Part shown: positions 1 to 10,060 of the stretch, in pieces
Layout: the number at the start of each line of letters is the position of its first letter
Numbering within the stretch: position 1 is the first letter of the stretch
Position numbers and translations under genes: made by a program
DNA from: Jiangella sp. DSM 45060
Lineage (GTDB): Bacteria > Actinomycetota > Actinomycetes > Jiangellales > Jiangellaceae
DNA length: 64,000 nucleotides
Assembly (NCBI RefSeq): GCF_900105175.1
Contig: NZ_LT629771.1
Coordinates: forward strand, 2,170,001-2,234,000
Direction: 5' to 3'
Notes under the pieces: model-generated
What the model was told of the DNA's origin: nothing
Databases searched by the model: none
Seen by the model: the letters and a program-made list of their open reading frames with translations, nothing else

Positions 1-837
1 CAGCGAGTCGCCGGCGCTGCGGCGGGGGAGCGCGACGCGGCGGTCGGCGCGGCCGGGGACGGTCAGCGTCGCCACCTCGTCGTCGGGACGCTCGATGGCG
101 ATCGCGCCGGACGGACGGTCGAGCCGCACGCTGAACAGGCCCTCGACGCCGGTCGCCTTGGTCCGCGTGACGGGGACGCGCAGCGTGTGCGCCAGCCACC
201 CGGCCAGCAGGTCGGCGCTCGGGTTGTCCGGACCGCCGACGACCCGCGCCGCCGTGATCTCCTCGTGCGGCGGCTGGTCCAGCGCCGCCGCGAGCAGCGC
301 CCGCCACAGTGTCAGCCGCGTCCACGAGAGGTCGGTGTCGCCCGGCTGGTACGTCTCGGCCCGCTCCTGCAGCGCCGCGCTCGGCCGCTTGCAGGCCGCG
401 GCGTCGGTGATGCGCCGCTGCGCCAGCCGCCCGACGGGGTCGTCGGCCGGCACCGGGGGAGACTCGGCCGGCCACCACGCGACCACCGGGTTGTCGGGCA
501 GCAGCAGCGGGACGATGACGGACTCGGCGTGCCCGGTGAGCGGCCCGAACAGCCGCAGCACGACCACCTCGCTGGCGCCGGCGTCGCCGCCGACGCGGAT
601 CTGCGCGTCGAGCCGGGCCGACCCGCGCGACGTGCCCTTGATGACGGCGATGATGCGGCACGGGTGCTCGTGGCTGGCCTGGTTCGCCGACTCGATGGCA
701 TCCTCGGCGCCGGCCTCCTCGGTGACGAGGACCAGCGTGAGGACGCGACCCAGCGCGACCGCGCCGTGCTTCTCGCGCAGCTCGACCAGGCGCTTGCCGA
801 CGTCGCCGGCGGTGGTCGACGGGATGTCGATGATCAT
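1..837 (-). CDS. opcA: Glucose-6-phosphate dehydrogenase assembly protein OpcA (3' part outside window)
   Basis: The minus-strand frame starting at the ATG at 837 reads MIIDIPSTTAGDVGKRL and stays open to the window edge (279 residues visible). It shows the OpcA features: an N-terminal helix/strand region, then VVLRLFGPLTGHAESVIVPL, LPDNPVVAWWP and the region around TDLSWTRLTLWRALLA. OpcA is the allosteric or assembly partner of glucose-6-phosphate dehydrogenase in actinobacteria and cyanobacteria. Its start overlaps the zwf stop by four bases (ATGA), so it is translationally coupled to zwf as last visible gene of the pentose phosphate operon. The C-terminus is not in this window. The family call is confident from sequence and context. 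Confidence 0.93.
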   Translation of the reverse strand, partial: MIIDIPSTTAGDVGKRLVELREKHGAVALGRVLTLVLVTEEAGAEDAIESANQASHEHPCRIIAVIKGTSRGSARLDAQIRVGGDAGASEVVVLRLFGPLTGHAESVIVPLLLPDNPVVAWWPAESPPVPADDPVGRLAQRRITDAAACKRPSAALQERAETYQPGDTDLSWTRLTLWRALLAAALDQPPHEEITAARVVGGPDNPSADLLAGWLAHTLRVPVTRTKATGVEGLFSVRLDRPSGAIAIERPDDEVATLTVPGRADRRVALPRRSAGDSL

Positions 838-2363
838 GGACGCCTCCAGGTGCGGCCGTCGCGGGCCAGCATCTCCTCGGCCGACGCGGGGCCCCAGCCG
901 CCGGGCGAGTACTGCTCGGGCTGCCCCGGGCTCGCCGCCCAGAACTCCTCGATCGGGTCGAGGATCTGCCAGGACAGCTCGACCTCCTCGTGCCGCGGGA
1001 ACAGCGGCGGGTCGCCCAGCAGGACGTCGAGGATCAGCCGCTCGTACGCCTCGGGGCTCTCCTCGGTGAACGAGCCGCCGTAGCCGAAGTCCATGGTGAC
1101 GTCTCGCACCTCCATGGCCGTGCCGGGCACCTTCGACCCGAACCGGATGGTCACGCCTTCGTCCGGCTGCACCCGGATGACCAGCGCGTTCTCCCCGAGC
1201 TCCTCGGTGGCCGTGGACTCGAACGGCAGGTGCGGCGCCCGCTTGAACACGATCGCCACCTCGGTGACACGGCGCCCGAGCCGCTTGCCGGTGCGCAGGT
1301 AGAACGGCACGCCGGCCCAGCGGCGGGTGTCGATGTCGAGGCGGACGGCGGCGAAGGTCTCGGTCGTGGACTCGGGCGGGATGCCGTCCTCCTCGAGGAA
1401 CCCCCTCACCTTCTGCCCGCCGGCCCAGCCCGCCGCGTACTGCCCGCGCGCGGTGTGCTCGCGGAGGTCCGGAGGCAGCCGGACGGCGGAGAGCGCCTTC
1501 TCCTTCTCCGCCCGCAGGTCCGACGCGTTGAACGAGACCGGCTCCTCCATGGCCACCAGCGCCAGCAGCTGCAGCAGGTGGTTCTGGATGACGTCGCGGG
1601 CCGCGCCGATGCCGTCGTAGTAGCCGGCCCGGCTCTCGATGCCGATGTCCTCGGCCATCGTGATCTGCACGTGGTCGACGAAGTGGGCGTTCCAGATCGG
1701 CTCGAACAGCTGGTTCGCGAATCGCAGCGCCAGGATGTTCTGGACCGTCTCCTTGCCCAGGTAGTGGTCGATGCGGAAGATCGAGTCGGGCGGGAAGATG
1801 CTCTCGACCGTCGCGTTGAGCTGCCGGGCGCTGGCGAGGTCGTGGCCGAACGGCTTCTCGATGATCACCCGGCGCCACTGCTCCGGGCCGTCCGGGTGGG
1901 CCAGCCCGGAGCGGTCCAGCTGCTTGCAGACGATGTCGAAGAACGACGGCGGGATCGACAGGTAGAACGCGTGGTTGCCGCCCGTGCCCTGCTGTTCGTC
2001 CAGCTCGCGGACGGTCTCGGCCAGCCGGTCGAACGCGTCGTCGTCGGAGAAGTCGCCCGGGACGAACCGGAACCCCTGCGCGAGCTGCCGCCAGGTCGCC
2101 TCCCGGAACGGGGTGCGCGCGTGCTGTTTGACGGCGTCGTGCACGATCTTGCCGAAGTCCTGCGTGGCCCAGTCGCGCCGGGCGAACCCGACCAGCGAGA
2201 AGCCGGGCGGCAGCAGGCCGCGGTTGGCGAGGTCGTACACCGCCGGCATCAGCTTCTTGCGCGCGAGGTCGCCGGTGACCCCGAAGATCACCAGGCCGGA
2301 CGGGCCGGCGATGCGTGGCAGCCGCTTGTCGCGTTTGTCGCGCAGCGGGTTCTGGTAGTTCAC
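834..2363 (-). CDS. zwf: Glucose-6-phosphate 1-dehydrogenase
   Basis: Oxidises glucose-6-phosphate to 6-phosphogluconolactone with NADP+, the entry step of the oxidative pentose phosphate pathway. The protein is 509 residues, the usual length. The N-terminal Rossmann motif VIFGVTGDLARKKLMPAVY binds the cofactor, and the family signature RIDHYLGKETVQN lies near residue 200 with its substrate-binding Lys. The GTG at 2363 (protein [10 protein letters not shown]) was chosen because it overlaps the pgi stop as GTGA, the same coupling used by its neighbours; the longer open frame upstream only shadows pgi. The gene sits between pgi and opcA. Confidence 0.97.
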   Translation of the reverse strand: MNYQNPLRDKRDKRLPRIAGPSGLVIFGVTGDLARKKLMPAVYDLANRGLLPPGFSLVGFARRDWATQDFGKIVHDAVKQHARTPFREATWRQLAQGFRFVPGDFSDDDAFDRLAETVRELDEQQGTGGNHAFYLSIPPSFFDIVCKQLDRSGLAHPDGPEQWRRVIIEKPFGHDLASARQLNATVESIFPPDSIFRIDHYLGKETVQNILALRFANQLFEPIWNAHFVDHVQITMAEDIGIESRAGYYDGIGAARDVIQNHLLQLLALVAMEEPVSFNASDLRAEKEKALSAVRLPPDLREHTARGQYAAGWAGGQKVRGFLEEDGIPPESTTETFAAVRLDIDTRRWAGVPFYLRTGKRLGRRVTEVAIVFKRAPHLPFESTATEELGENALVIRVQPDEGVTIRFGSKVPGTAMEVRDVTMDFGYGGSFTEESPEAYERLILDVLLGDPPLFPRHEEVELSWQILDPIEEFWAASPGQPEQYSPGGWGPASAEEMLARDGRTWRRP

Positions 2364-3952
2364 CGCAGAACGTCCCTCAGAGTCTCGATGCCTGCCTTGC
2401 GGTCGGTCAGGTGCAGCCGGAGCACCGGGCGGTCGTGGTCGGCCAGCACCTGGGCGTCGCCGGCCGCCTGCGCGGCGATCAGCTGCCCGAACGTGAACGG
2501 CCGGTCCGGGATCGCGAGGTCGTCCGCCGGCGCGCCGGTGACCTGCAGGTACACGCCCTGCGCCGGACCGCCCTTGTGGTACTGGCCGGTGGAGTGCAGG
2601 AACCGCGGGCCCCACCCGAACGTGACGGGCCGCTCGGTGCGCCGCTCCAGCGGCACGCGGACGGCGGCCAGCCCGGCGTCGTCGCCCTCGCGGTCGAGGT
2701 AGGCCATGACGGCGAGGTAGCCGTCGGGCGCCAGCCGGCCCAGCAGCGCGTCGACGGCGCCGCTCAGCGTCGTCACGCCGTCGAGCAGCCCGGCCGAGCC
2801 GCGCACCTCGACGACGCCGTCGGTGAAGGCGGGCGCCTCGGGCTCCGGCGTGGCGTCGAGCAGGCCGCGGGCGGCCTTCTTCGCGCTCTCGACGTCGGGC
2901 TGGTCGAAGGGGTTGATGCCCAGCAGCTTGCCGGCGACGGCCGTCGCGTACTCCCAGAGCAGGAACTGCGCGCCCAGCTCACCGGTGACGACGACGCCCT
3001 TGGCCGGTGGCTGCGCGGGCTCGCCGACGATGGCCGGGAGGACGTCGGCGGCGGGGTGCGTGATCTCGGGGTCGTCGACGCTGCCGCTGGCGATGGGCAG
3101 GACGCCGGTGCCCAGCTTGCCGGTGGACTCGGCGATGAGCTGCTCGGCCCAGTCGGCGAACCCCACGATGCCGGAGCCGGCGTCGGCGATGGCGACCTTG
3201 TCGCGGCCCTGCTCGTGCGCGCCGGCGAGCGCGGCGCCCAGTCGCAGCGCCGGGTTGTCGGTGACGTCGCCGCCCAGCCGCTCGGCGGCGGCCGCGGCCT
3301 CGTCCAGCAGCGCGGCGATGTCGGCGCCGGCCAGCCCGCTCGGGACCAGCCCGAACGCCGTCAGCGCGGAGTAGCGGCCGCCGACGTTCGGGTCGGCGAG
3401 GAACACCCGGCGGTAGCCGCCGGCCTCGGCCAGCTCGGCCAGCCCCGACCCCGGGTCGGTGACGGCGACGATGCGGCTGGCGGAGTCGATGCCGGCCGCT
3501 TCGAACGCGGCCGCGAAGACCCGCCGCTGGCTGTCGGTCTCGACCGTCGAGCCGGACTTGCTGGACACCACGATGACGGTGCGGTCGAGGCGGTCGGCCA
3601 GCGCACGGGCCACCGAGCCCGGGTCGGTGGTGTCGAGGACGGTCAGCTCGACGCCCGCCGTCCGGGTGATGACCTCCGGCGCCAGCGACGAGCCGCCCAT
3701 GCCGGCCAGCACGATGCGGTCGAGGCCCTCGGCCCGCAGCTCGGCCGACAACGCCTCGATCTCGGCCAGCAGCGGCCGCGACGTCTCGTGCAGGTCGGTC
3801 CAGCCCAGCCGGATGGACGCCTCCGCCTCGGCGTCGGGGCCCCACAGCGTGGCGTCCTTCGCCGCGATGCGCGACGCGACCTTCTCGCCGACCAAGCCCT
3901 CGACGACGGCGTCGGCGTCGACGCCGTACGTGCTGACGGTCAGTGCGGTCAC
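2360..3952 (-). CDS. pgi: Glucose-6-phosphate isomerase
   Basis: Interconverts glucose-6-phosphate and fructose-6-phosphate, joining glycolysis/gluconeogenesis to the pentose phosphate route. The 530-residue product carries both isomerase signatures: [15 protein letters not shown] in the N-terminal SIS half, and [16 protein letters not shown] in the C-terminal half, whose Lys is part of the active site. The GTG at 3952 overlaps the tal stop as GTGA. The open frame extends further upstream, but that stretch lies antisense-free within tal and lacks a sensible start. It is the shorter actinobacterial form, often found directly between tal and zwf. Confidence 0.96.
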   Translation of the reverse strand: MTALTVSTYGVDADAVVEGLVGEKVASRIAAKDATLWGPDAEAEASIRLGWTDLHETSRPLLAEIEALSAELRAEGLDRIVLAGMGGSSLAPEVITRTAGVELTVLDTTDPGSVARALADRLDRTVIVVSSKSGSTVETDSQRRVFAAAFEAAGIDSASRIVAVTDPGSGLAELAEAGGYRRVFLADPNVGGRYSALTAFGLVPSGLAGADIAALLDEAAAAAERLGGDVTDNPALRLGAALAGAHEQGRDKVAIADAGSGIVGFADWAEQLIAESTGKLGTGVLPIASGSVDDPEITHPAADVLPAIVGEPAQPPAKGVVVTGELGAQFLLWEYATAVAGKLLGINPFDQPDVESAKKAARGLLDATPEPEAPAFTDGVVEVRGSAGLLDGVTTLSGAVDALLGRLAPDGYLAVMAYLDREGDDAGLAAVRVPLERRTERPVTFGWGPRFLHSTGQYHKGGPAQGVYLQVTGAPADDLAIPDRPFTFGQLIAAQAAGDAQVLADHDRPVLRLHLTDRKAGIETLRDVLR

Positions 3953-5061
3953 TTGGCGGCCTCCAGCTTGGCGTTGACGGATTCGAGCAGGTCGTTCCAG
4001 CTGGTCTCGAACTTCTCGACGCCCTCGCGCTCGAGCACCTCGCTGACGTCGTCGAGGTCGACGCCGGCGGCGCGGACCGCGGCCAGCGTGTTCCACGCGT
4101 CCTCGCGGTGGGGCCGGATGGTGTCGCCGGTGATGTCGCCGTGGTCGGCGACCGCCTCGATCGTCGCCTCGGGCATGGTGTTCACGGTGTCGGGCGCGAC
4201 CAGCTGGGTGACGTACATGGTGTCGTCGTAGTCGGGGTTCTTCGTCGACGTCGACGCCCACAGCGGCCGCTGCCGCTGCGCGCCGGCCGCCTCCAGCCGC
4301 TGCCAGCGGTCGGCGGCGACGACGTCCTCGTAGGCGGCGTAGGCCAGCCGGGCGTTCGCGACGGCCGACTTGCCGCGCAGCGCCAGCGCGTCGTCGGAGC
4401 CGATGGCTTCCAGCCGCTTGTCGATCTCGGAGTCGACCCGGCTCACGAAGAAGGACGCGACCGAGGCGATGCCGTCGAGCGACTCACCGGCGGCGACCCG
4501 CTGCTCGAGTCCCGCCTGGTAGGCGTCCATGACCTCACGGTAGCGGTCGATGGAGAAGATCAGCGTGACGTTCACGCTGATGCCCGCGGCGATGCCCGCG
4601 GTGATGGCCGGAAGGCCGGCCTTCGTCGCGGGGATCTTGACGTAGACGTTCGGCCGGTCGACCTCCGCCCACAACTCCTTGGCCTGGGCGATGGTGGCGT
4701 CGGTGTCGTGCGCCAGCCGCGGGTCGACCTCGATGGAGACCCGGCCGTCGCCGTTGGTGCTCTGCTGCGCGACCGGCGCGAACAGGTCAGCGGCGGCGCG
4801 GACGTCGTCGGTGGTGAGGTCGCGCACGGCGGCGTCGGCGTCGGAGCCCTGGCCGGCGTGGCGGCGCAGGTCGTCGTCGTACAGGCTGCTCTTGGTGATG
4901 GCGGCCTGGAAGATCGACGGGTTCGTGGTGACGCCGACGACGTGCTTGTCGTCGATCAGCGACTGCAGGTTCCCGGTGGTCAGGCGGTCGCGGGAGAGGT
5001 CGTCGAGCCAGATGGCGACGCCCTCGGCGGAGAGCCGGCCGAGCGGATCGTTGGTGTTCAT
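3949..5061 (-). CDS. tal: Transaldolase
   Basis: Transfers a dihydroxyacetone unit between sedoheptulose-7-phosphate and glyceraldehyde-3-phosphate in the non-oxidative pentose phosphate pathway. The 370-residue protein is the type-2 transaldolase of actinobacteria. It has the N-terminal signature [13 protein letters not shown] and the Schiff-base region [15 protein letters not shown], with the catalytic Lys at about residue 142. The ATG at 5061 follows a GAGAGGGA ribosome-binding site at suitable spacing; the in-frame upstream start at 5094 lies inside tkt and was not used. It sits 10 bases downstream of the tkt stop. Confidence 0.96.
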   Translation of the reverse strand: MNTNDPLGRLSAEGVAIWLDDLSRDRLTTGNLQSLIDDKHVVGVTTNPSIFQAAITKSSLYDDDLRRHAGQGSDADAAVRDLTTDDVRAAADLFAPVAQQSTNGDGRVSIEVDPRLAHDTDATIAQAKELWAEVDRPNVYVKIPATKAGLPAITAGIAAGISVNVTLIFSIDRYREVMDAYQAGLEQRVAAGESLDGIASVASFFVSRVDSEIDKRLEAIGSDDALALRGKSAVANARLAYAAYEDVVAADRWQRLEAAGAQRQRPLWASTSTKNPDYDDTMYVTQLVAPDTVNTMPEATIEAVADHGDITGDTIRPHREDAWNTLAAVRAAGVDLDDVSEVLEREGVEKFETSWNDLLESVNAKLEAAK

Positions 5062-5071
5062 GATGTCCCTC

Positions 5072-7165
5072 TCAGGTGTGGGAGATGGAATCACGGGCCG
5101 CGGCCACCACGGCGTCCACCGTGATGCCGAACTCGCGGTACAGGGTCTGGTAGTCGGCCGAGGCGCCGAAGTGCTCGAGGCTGACGGCGCGGCCGGCGTC
5201 GCCGAGGTAGCGGTGCCAGCTCATCGCGATGCCGGCCTCGACGGAGACGCGGGCCCTGACGGCGGCCGGGAGCACCGACTCGCGGTACTCGGCGTCCTGC
5301 TCCTCGAACCACTCCTGCGACGGCATGGAGACGACCCGCGTGGCGACGCCGTCGGCCTGCAGCCGCTCGCGCGCCTCGACCGCCAGCTGCAGCTCGGAGC
5401 CGGTGCCGATGAGGATGACCTGCGGCGTTCCGCCGTCCGCCTCGGCGAACACGTACCCGCCGCGGGCCGTGCCCTCGGCGTCGCCGTAGACGCTGCGGTC
5501 GAACGTGGGCACGTTCTGGCGGGTCAGCGCGAGGCCGGCCGGGTGCTGCCGCTCGAGGATCGTCCGCCACGCGACGGCCGTCTCGTTCGCGTCGGCCGGG
5601 CGGACGACGTCCAGACCCGGGATCGCGCGCAGCGCCGACAGGTGCTCGACCGGCTGGTGCGTCGGGCCGTCCTCGCCGAGGCCGATGGAGTCGTGCGTCC
5701 ACACGAACGTCACCGGCAACTGCTGCAGCGCCGCCAGCCGGACCGCGGCCCGCTGGTAGTCGCTGAACACCAGGAACGTCGCCGCGTACGGGCGGGTGAG
5801 GCCGTTCAGCGCGATGCCGTTGACGACGAGGCCGGAGGCGAACTCGCGGACGCCGAAGTGCAGCGTGCGGCCGTAGGGGTCGCCGGGGAACATCTTCGAC
5901 GAGCGCTTCTCGGGCAGGAAGCTCGGCTCACCCTCGATGGTCGTGTTGTTCGAGCCGGCGAGGTCGGCCGAGCCGCCCCACAGCTCGGGCAGCACCGGCG
6001 CGACCGCGTTGATGACCTTGCCCGACGCGGCCCGGGTGGCGACGCCCTTCTCCGAGGCCTCGAACGACGGCAGGCTGTCCGTCCAGCCCTCCGGCAGCTC
6101 ACGCCGCTGCAGGCGGTCGAGCAGGGCGGCGCGGTCGGGGTTCGCGCCGCGCCAGGCGGCGTAGCGCTCGTCCCACGCGGTGCGGGCCTGCTTGCCGCGG
6201 GCGCCGACCGCGCGGGCGTGCGCGAGGACGTCGTCGGCGACGTCGAAGCTCTTCTCCGGGTCGGCGCCCAGCACCCGCTTCGTGGCCGCGACCTCGTCGG
6301 CGCCCAGCGCGGAGCCGTGGATGGCGCCGGTGTTCTGCTTGTTCGGGGCCGGCCAGCCGATGATCGTCCGGACCGCGATGAACGACGGCCGGTCGGTGAC
6401 GGCCTTCGCGTTCTGCAGCGCCTCGAAGATGGCCCGCGGGTTCTCCTTGTACTCGCCGTCGGCGGTGAAGTCGACCACCTGGGTGTGCCAGCCGTACGCC
6501 TCGTAGCGGGCGACGGTGTCCTCGGTGAAGGCGATGTTGGTGTCGTCCTCGATGGAGATGTGGTTGTCGTCCCACAGCACCACGAGGTTGCCCAGCTCCT
6601 GCGTGCCCGCCAGCGAGCTGGCCTCGCTCGACACGCCCTCCTGGAGATCGCCGTCGGAGGCGATGACGAAGACGTGGTGGTCGAAGACGCTCTCACCCGG
6701 CAGGGCGTCGGGGTCGAGCAGGCCGCGGACCCGGCGCTGCGCGAACGCCATGCCGACCGCCGTGCCGAACCCGGACCCGAGCGGGCCCGTCGTGACCTCG
6801 ACGCCGTTGGTGTGCCGGTACTCCGGGTGCCCCGGCGTGGCCGAGCCCCAGGTGCGGAACGCCTTGAGGTCGTCCAGCGAGACGTCGTAGCCGGACAGGT
6901 ACAGCTGGATGTACTGCGTGAGGCTGCTGTGCCCGGCCGACAGGACGAACCGGTCGCGGCCGAGCCAGTGCTGGTCGGACGGGTCGTGACGGAGCACCTT
7001 CTGGTAGAGCGTGTAGGCCACCGGGGCCAGGCTCATCGCCGTGCCGGGGTGGCCGTTGCCCACCTTCTCGACGGCATCCATGGCGAGCAACCGCACGGTG
7101 TCGACCGCCCGGTCGTCGAGCTCCGTCCACTCGAAGTCTGCGCTGTTCTCGGGTGTCGTGTTCAC
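5072..7165 (-). CDS. tkt: Transketolase
   Basis: Thiamine-diphosphate enzyme transferring two-carbon ketol units between sugar phosphates. About 697 residues from the GTG at 7165 ([11 protein letters not shown]), which follows AGAGGA. An ATG at 7213 in the same frame would give 713 residues and cannot be excluded. Motifs include [13 protein letters not shown] at the N-terminus, the TPP/Mg segment ASDGDLQEG near residue 170, and [19 protein letters not shown] in the pyrimidine-binding domain. It is the first gene of the tkt-tal-pgi-zwf-opcA operon, which is probably transcribed from the 7166-7373 divergent region. Confidence 0.96.
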   Translation of the reverse strand: MNTTPENSADFEWTELDDRAVDTVRLLAMDAVEKVGNGHPGTAMSLAPVAYTLYQKVLRHDPSDQHWLGRDRFVLSAGHSSLTQYIQLYLSGYDVSLDDLKAFRTWGSATPGHPEYRHTNGVEVTTGPLGSGFGTAVGMAFAQRRVRGLLDPDALPGESVFDHHVFVIASDGDLQEGVSSEASSLAGTQELGNLVVLWDDNHISIEDDTNIAFTEDTVARYEAYGWHTQVVDFTADGEYKENPRAIFEALQNAKAVTDRPSFIAVRTIIGWPAPNKQNTGAIHGSALGADEVAATKRVLGADPEKSFDVADDVLAHARAVGARGKQARTAWDERYAAWRGANPDRAALLDRLQRRELPEGWTDSLPSFEASEKGVATRAASGKVINAVAPVLPELWGGSADLAGSNNTTIEGEPSFLPEKRSSKMFPGDPYGRTLHFGVREFASGLVVNGIALNGLTRPYAATFLVFSDYQRAAVRLAALQQLPVTFVWTHDSIGLGEDGPTHQPVEHLSALRAIPGLDVVRPADANETAVAWRTILERQHPAGLALTRQNVPTFDRSVYGDAEGTARGGYVFAEADGGTPQVILIGTGSELQLAVEARERLQADGVATRVVSMPSQEWFEEQDAEYRESVLPAAVRARVSVEAGIAMSWHRYLGDAGRAVSLEHFGASADYQTLYREFGITVDAVVAAARDSISHT

Positions 7166-7373
7166 CGGCGTGACGTTCCTCTCAGACGGATGGGACCCTG
7201 CGTCTCTGCTCACGGCGCCGTCGGCGAGACGGCCGTTCCACGGTCGAGCGTATCGACGTCACCCGGACGTGTGCCCGGCCGCTCGGCGGATTGGGCGCAC
7301 CGTTAGACTCAACAGGCCATGCTGGCGGATGTTCCCACTCCCGCCTGTCGCTTCGACCACACGAAGGTGAACG
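7166..7373. promoter_or_regulatory. Divergent promoter region between tkt and ctaB
   Basis: A non-coding interval of about 208 bases separating the divergent pentose phosphate operon and ctaB. The only promoter-like element I can see for ctaB is TTAGACT at 7303-7309, a common actinobacterial -10 form; no convincing -35 accompanies it. A ribosome-binding site GAAGGTGA lies just before the ctaB TTG start. No operator dyad stands out. Confidence 0.4.
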
Positions 7374-8327
7374 TTGACGTCCGTCGAGCCGAGCCCTGCG
7401 GCGACCCGGCGCGCACCGGCGCCGCATGGGCGGTTGGGGCGGCTGGGAGCCGTCGTCGGAGCGTATGCGTCGCTCATGAAGCTGCGCGTCGTCGAGTTGC
7501 TGCTCATCACGACGCTGCCGGCCATGGTGCTGGCCGAGCGCGGGCTGCCGTCGCTGGGCCTGGCGCTGGCCACGCTGATCGCCGGAACGCTGGCCGGCGG
7601 TAGCGCGCACGCGTTCAACCAGGTGCTCGAGCGCGACATCGACGCCGTCATGCACCGCACCCGGCGCCGGCCGCTCGCCCGCGCCGTCGTCTCGCCGTAC
7701 CGCGCGTTCGCGTTCGCGTCGCTGCTGCTCGTCGCGTCCGTCGCCATCATGCTGGCGTGGGTCAACCCGCTGGCCGCCGCGCTGACCATCGCGGCCAACC
7801 TGTTCTACGTCCTCGTCTACACCATGCTGCTGAAGCGGCGGACGTCGCAGAACATCGTGTGGGGCGGGGTGGCCGGCTGCGTGCCGACGCTAATCGGCTG
7901 GGCCGCCGTCACCGGGTCGCTCGACTGGCCGCCCGTCCTGCTGTTCCTCGTCGTCTTCTTCTGGACGCCGCCGCACTACTGGCCGCTGGCCATGCGCTAC
8001 CGCGACGACTACGCACGGGCCGGCGTGCCCATGCTGCCGGTGGTCGCGCCGGCGCGCACGGTGGCGCTGCAGATCCTGCTCTACTCGTGGGCCATGGTCG
8101 CCACCACGTTCGTGCTCTGGCCGGTCGCATCGCTCGGCTGGATCTTCGGGGTGGCGTCCGTGCTGACCGGCGTCTGGTTCCTCGTCGAGGCGCACCGCCT
8201 GTACGGCCGCGCGAAGCGGACGCCCGACGGCGCCGGCCTCACCGCCATGCGGCTCTTCCACGGCTCCATCACCTACCTCACGGTGGTGTTCGTCGCGGTG
8301 ATGGCCGACGTTCTGATCCTCGGCTGA
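7374..8327 (+). CDS. ctaB: Protoheme IX farnesyltransferase (heme O synthase)
   Basis: Membrane prenyltransferase that attaches a farnesyl group to heme B to make heme O for the aa3-type cytochrome oxidase. The 317-residue UbiA-family protein has about seven to nine transmembrane segments. The first Asp-rich motif is NQVLERDIDAVMHRTRRRPL near residue 82, the second region is YRDDYARAGVPML. The TTG start at 7374 is preceded by GAAGGTGA four bases upstream and gives the expected short N-terminus before the first membrane segment. It is divergent from tkt, a common actinobacterial arrangement; its pathway partner ctaA is 3 kb away at 11285-12268. Confidence 0.95.
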   Translation: MTSVEPSPAATRRAPAPHGRLGRLGAVVGAYASLMKLRVVELLLITTLPAMVLAERGLPSLGLALATLIAGTLAGGSAHAFNQVLERDIDAVMHRTRRRPLARAVVSPYRAFAFASLLLVASVAIMLAWVNPLAAALTIAANLFYVLVYTMLLKRRTSQNIVWGGVAGCVPTLIGWAAVTGSLDWPPVLLFLVVFFWTPPHYWPLAMRYRDDYARAGVPMLPVVAPARTVALQILLYSWAMVATTFVLWPVASLGWIFGVASVLTGVWFLVEAHRLYGRAKRTPDGAGLTAMRLFHGSITYLTVVFVAVMADVLILG

Positions 8328-8337
8328 CCTGCGGTTC

Positions 8338-8368
8338 TTGACTCTCCAGTTACTGGAGACAGCACGGT
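8338..8368 (+). promoter_or_regulatory. MerR-type promoter/operator
   Basis: TTGACT (8338-8343) is a good -35 box. It is immediately followed by the perfect dyad CTCCAGTTACTGGAG (8344-8358), placed in the spacer as MerR-family activators require. A 19-base spacer would put the -10 at 8363-8368 (CACGGT, weak). This long spacer with an internal palindrome is the classical MerR arrangement, so I read it as the autoregulatory operator of the adjoining MerR gene. Confidence 0.72.
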
Positions 8369-8375
8369 GGTTCCC

Positions 8376-9407
8376 GTGAACGACGCCTTCCTGAGCATCG
8401 GCGACCTGGCCCGGCGCACCGGACTCCCGGTGAAGACGATCAGGTACTACGCCGACATCGGGCTGGTGCCGCCGACCGACCGATCCCCGGCGGGCTACCG
8501 CCGCTACGACGCCGTCGCGCTGGCCCGGCTGGATCTCGTCCGCACGCTCCGCGAGCTCGGCGTCGACCTCGCGACCGTCCGGCAGGTCCTCGACCGGACG
8601 CTGTCGCTGGCCGACATGGCGACGGCGCACGCCGCCGCCCTGGACGCGCAGATCCGGCTGCTCCGGACCCGCCGTTCGGTGCTGCGAGCGGTGGCCGCGC
8701 TGGGGATCGACGACCACGAGGAGCTGGATCTCATGAACCGCCTGGCCCACCTGTCCGCCGCCGAACGGCAGCAGATCATCGACGACTACTGGTCGTCGGC
8801 CTTCGAAGGGCTGGACACCGACCCCGCGTTCGCCGACCGCATGCGCTCCGTCCGCGTCGATCTCCCCGACGACCCGACCCCGGCCCAGGTGGAGGCCTGG
8901 GTCGAGCTGGCCGAGCTGGTGCAGGACCCGTCGTATCGGGCGCGGGTTCGGCAGATGGCCGAGGCCGGCGCCGCCGCTGCCGGCTCCGCCTCGTCCGGCT
9001 CGGACGCCGACTCTGCTTCGTCCAGCGGCGGCTCCGGCTCGTCTGGCCCGGCCGGCTCCGGCTCTGTGTCAGCGGGCCCGTCGCCGGAGGAGATGGCGCT
9101 CTACCAGAGCGTGTCCGAGCTCGTGACCCCGCTCCAGTCGGCCGACGTCCCGCCGACCTCACCGGAGGGCCAACTGGTCGTCGATCAGCTGGCGCCCCGC
9201 TTCGCCCACGCCCGCGGCGTTGACGACGACGCGGGCTTCCGCCGGGAGCTGGGCGAGCAGATCGCCCTCTTCTCCGACCGCCGGGTCGAGCGCTACTGGG
9301 AGCTCGTCGGCATCATCAACGGCTGGCCGGCCGCCCAGGTCAGCTCCGGCAGCGTCGCCGCCATGGAGTGGTTCGCCCAGGCGCTGATCGGGTCGGCCAG
9401 CGAGTAA
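8376..9407 (+). CDS. MerR-family transcriptional regulator
   Basis: The N-terminal MerR winged helix-turn-helix begins LSIGDLARRTGLPVKTIRYY and continues through LVPPTDRSPAGYRRY, with a coiled-coil dimerisation helix to about residue 130. The C-terminal effector part resembles no specific ligand domain known to me. It is interrupted near residues 200-235 by a Ser/Gly/Ala linker. The GTG at 8376 gives a start (VNDAFLSIGD) eight residues before the HTH with GGTGG upstream; a second GTG at 8367 is also possible. A perfect MerR operator lies just upstream. The last 19 codons are duplicated downstream at 9532-9587. The ligand is unknown. Confidence 0.85.
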   Translation: MNDAFLSIGDLARRTGLPVKTIRYYADIGLVPPTDRSPAGYRRYDAVALARLDLVRTLRELGVDLATVRQVLDRTLSLADMATAHAAALDAQIRLLRTRRSVLRAVAALGIDDHEELDLMNRLAHLSAAERQQIIDDYWSSAFEGLDTDPAFADRMRSVRVDLPDDPTPAQVEAWVELAELVQDPSYRARVRQMAEAGAAAAGSASSGSDADSASSSGGSGSSGPAGSGSVSAGPSPEEMALYQSVSELVTPLQSADVPPTSPEGQLVVDQLAPRFAHARGVDDDAGFRRELGEQIALFSDRRVERYWELVGIINGWPAAQVSSGSVAAMEWFAQALIGSASE

Positions 9408-9722
9408 CCGGCCCCGGCGCCGCGATGCGCCGCGCGTCGGCATCGGTTGCGTTTCGGCGGCAGTCGGGTCCCCGCCCGGCTGGGAGGGCTTCCCACCCTA
9501 CGGGCGGGCGCCGACAACGTCGCAGCAACGCGGCAGCGTCGCCGCCATGGAGCGGTTCGCCCAGGCGCTGATCGCGTCGGCCGGCGACCAACCGCTGCCC
9601 GGCGCCGGTCACGACACCTGGCGCGTGCTGCCGCGTTACCGCGCGGAGTACGGTCCCCGCCCGGCTGGGAGGGCTTCCCACCCTACGGGCGGGCGCCGAC
9701 AACGTCGCAGCAACGCGGCAGC
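9348..9722. repeat. 184-185-bp tandem duplication covering the MerR gene 3' end
   Basis: The sequence 9348-9403 (end of the MerR gene) recurs at 9532-9587 with only a few substitutions. The 71 bases 9467-9537 recur exactly at 9652-9722. Both pairs are offset by 184-185 bases, so they form one tandem duplication whose middle part has diverged. Each 71-base block can fold: CGCCCG and TGGGA pair with TCCCA and CGGGCG further on. The second copy of the MerR tail has lost its stop. No gene is evident here. Confidence 0.85.
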
Positions 9723-9751
9723 ACGCCGCGTCCCGGCTCCACGGACGGTCC

Positions 9752-10060
9752 GACGTGGCGCACGGTTGGGTGGCCGTGTGGTGCGCACCCGTCCCGGCAG
9801 GTCGCGCATGAGGGCTCGGTCGTCGGGCTGACGTGGCGCTCGGCTGGGTGGCCGCGTGGGCGCACCCGTCCCGGCAGGTCGCGCATGAGGGCTCGGTCGT
9901 CGGGCTGACGTGGCGCCCAGTTGGGTGGCCGTGTGGTGCGCACCCGTCCCGGCAGGTCGCGCATGAGGGCTCGGTCGTCGGGCCGACGTGGCGCTCGGCT
10001 GGGTGGCCGCGTGGTCGCACCCGTCCCGGCACGGCGCACATGAGAGCATCGTCGCCGTGA
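9752..10060. repeat. Four 77-78-bp tandem repeats ending at a gene start
   Basis: Four units begin at 9752, 9830, 9907 and 9985, each opening with GACGTGGCGC and containing GCACCCGTCCCGGCAGGTCG and CGCATGAGGGCTCGGTCGTCG. The last unit is degenerate (CGGCACGGCGCACATGAGAGCATCGTCGCC) and supplies the ribosome-binding region (GAGAG) and GTG start (10057) of the next gene. The first three units look like amplified copies of that gene's upstream region. No reading frame in the array looks coding. Confidence 0.88.

Noticed and set aside
95..1083. Long plus-strand frames over the opcA/zwf region
   Set aside because: They are antisense shadows of opcA and zwf produced by GC-rich third positions; composition is Arg/Ser/Pro-rich with no family match.
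2315..7306. Plus-strand frames of 400-870 residues opposite pgi, tal and tkt
   Set aside because: Antisense open frames of the housekeeping genes; no ribosome-binding sites and no recognisable domains.
9752..10060. CRISPR array
   Set aside because: The 77-bp units are contiguous and near identical over their whole length; there are no unique spacers and no cas genes.
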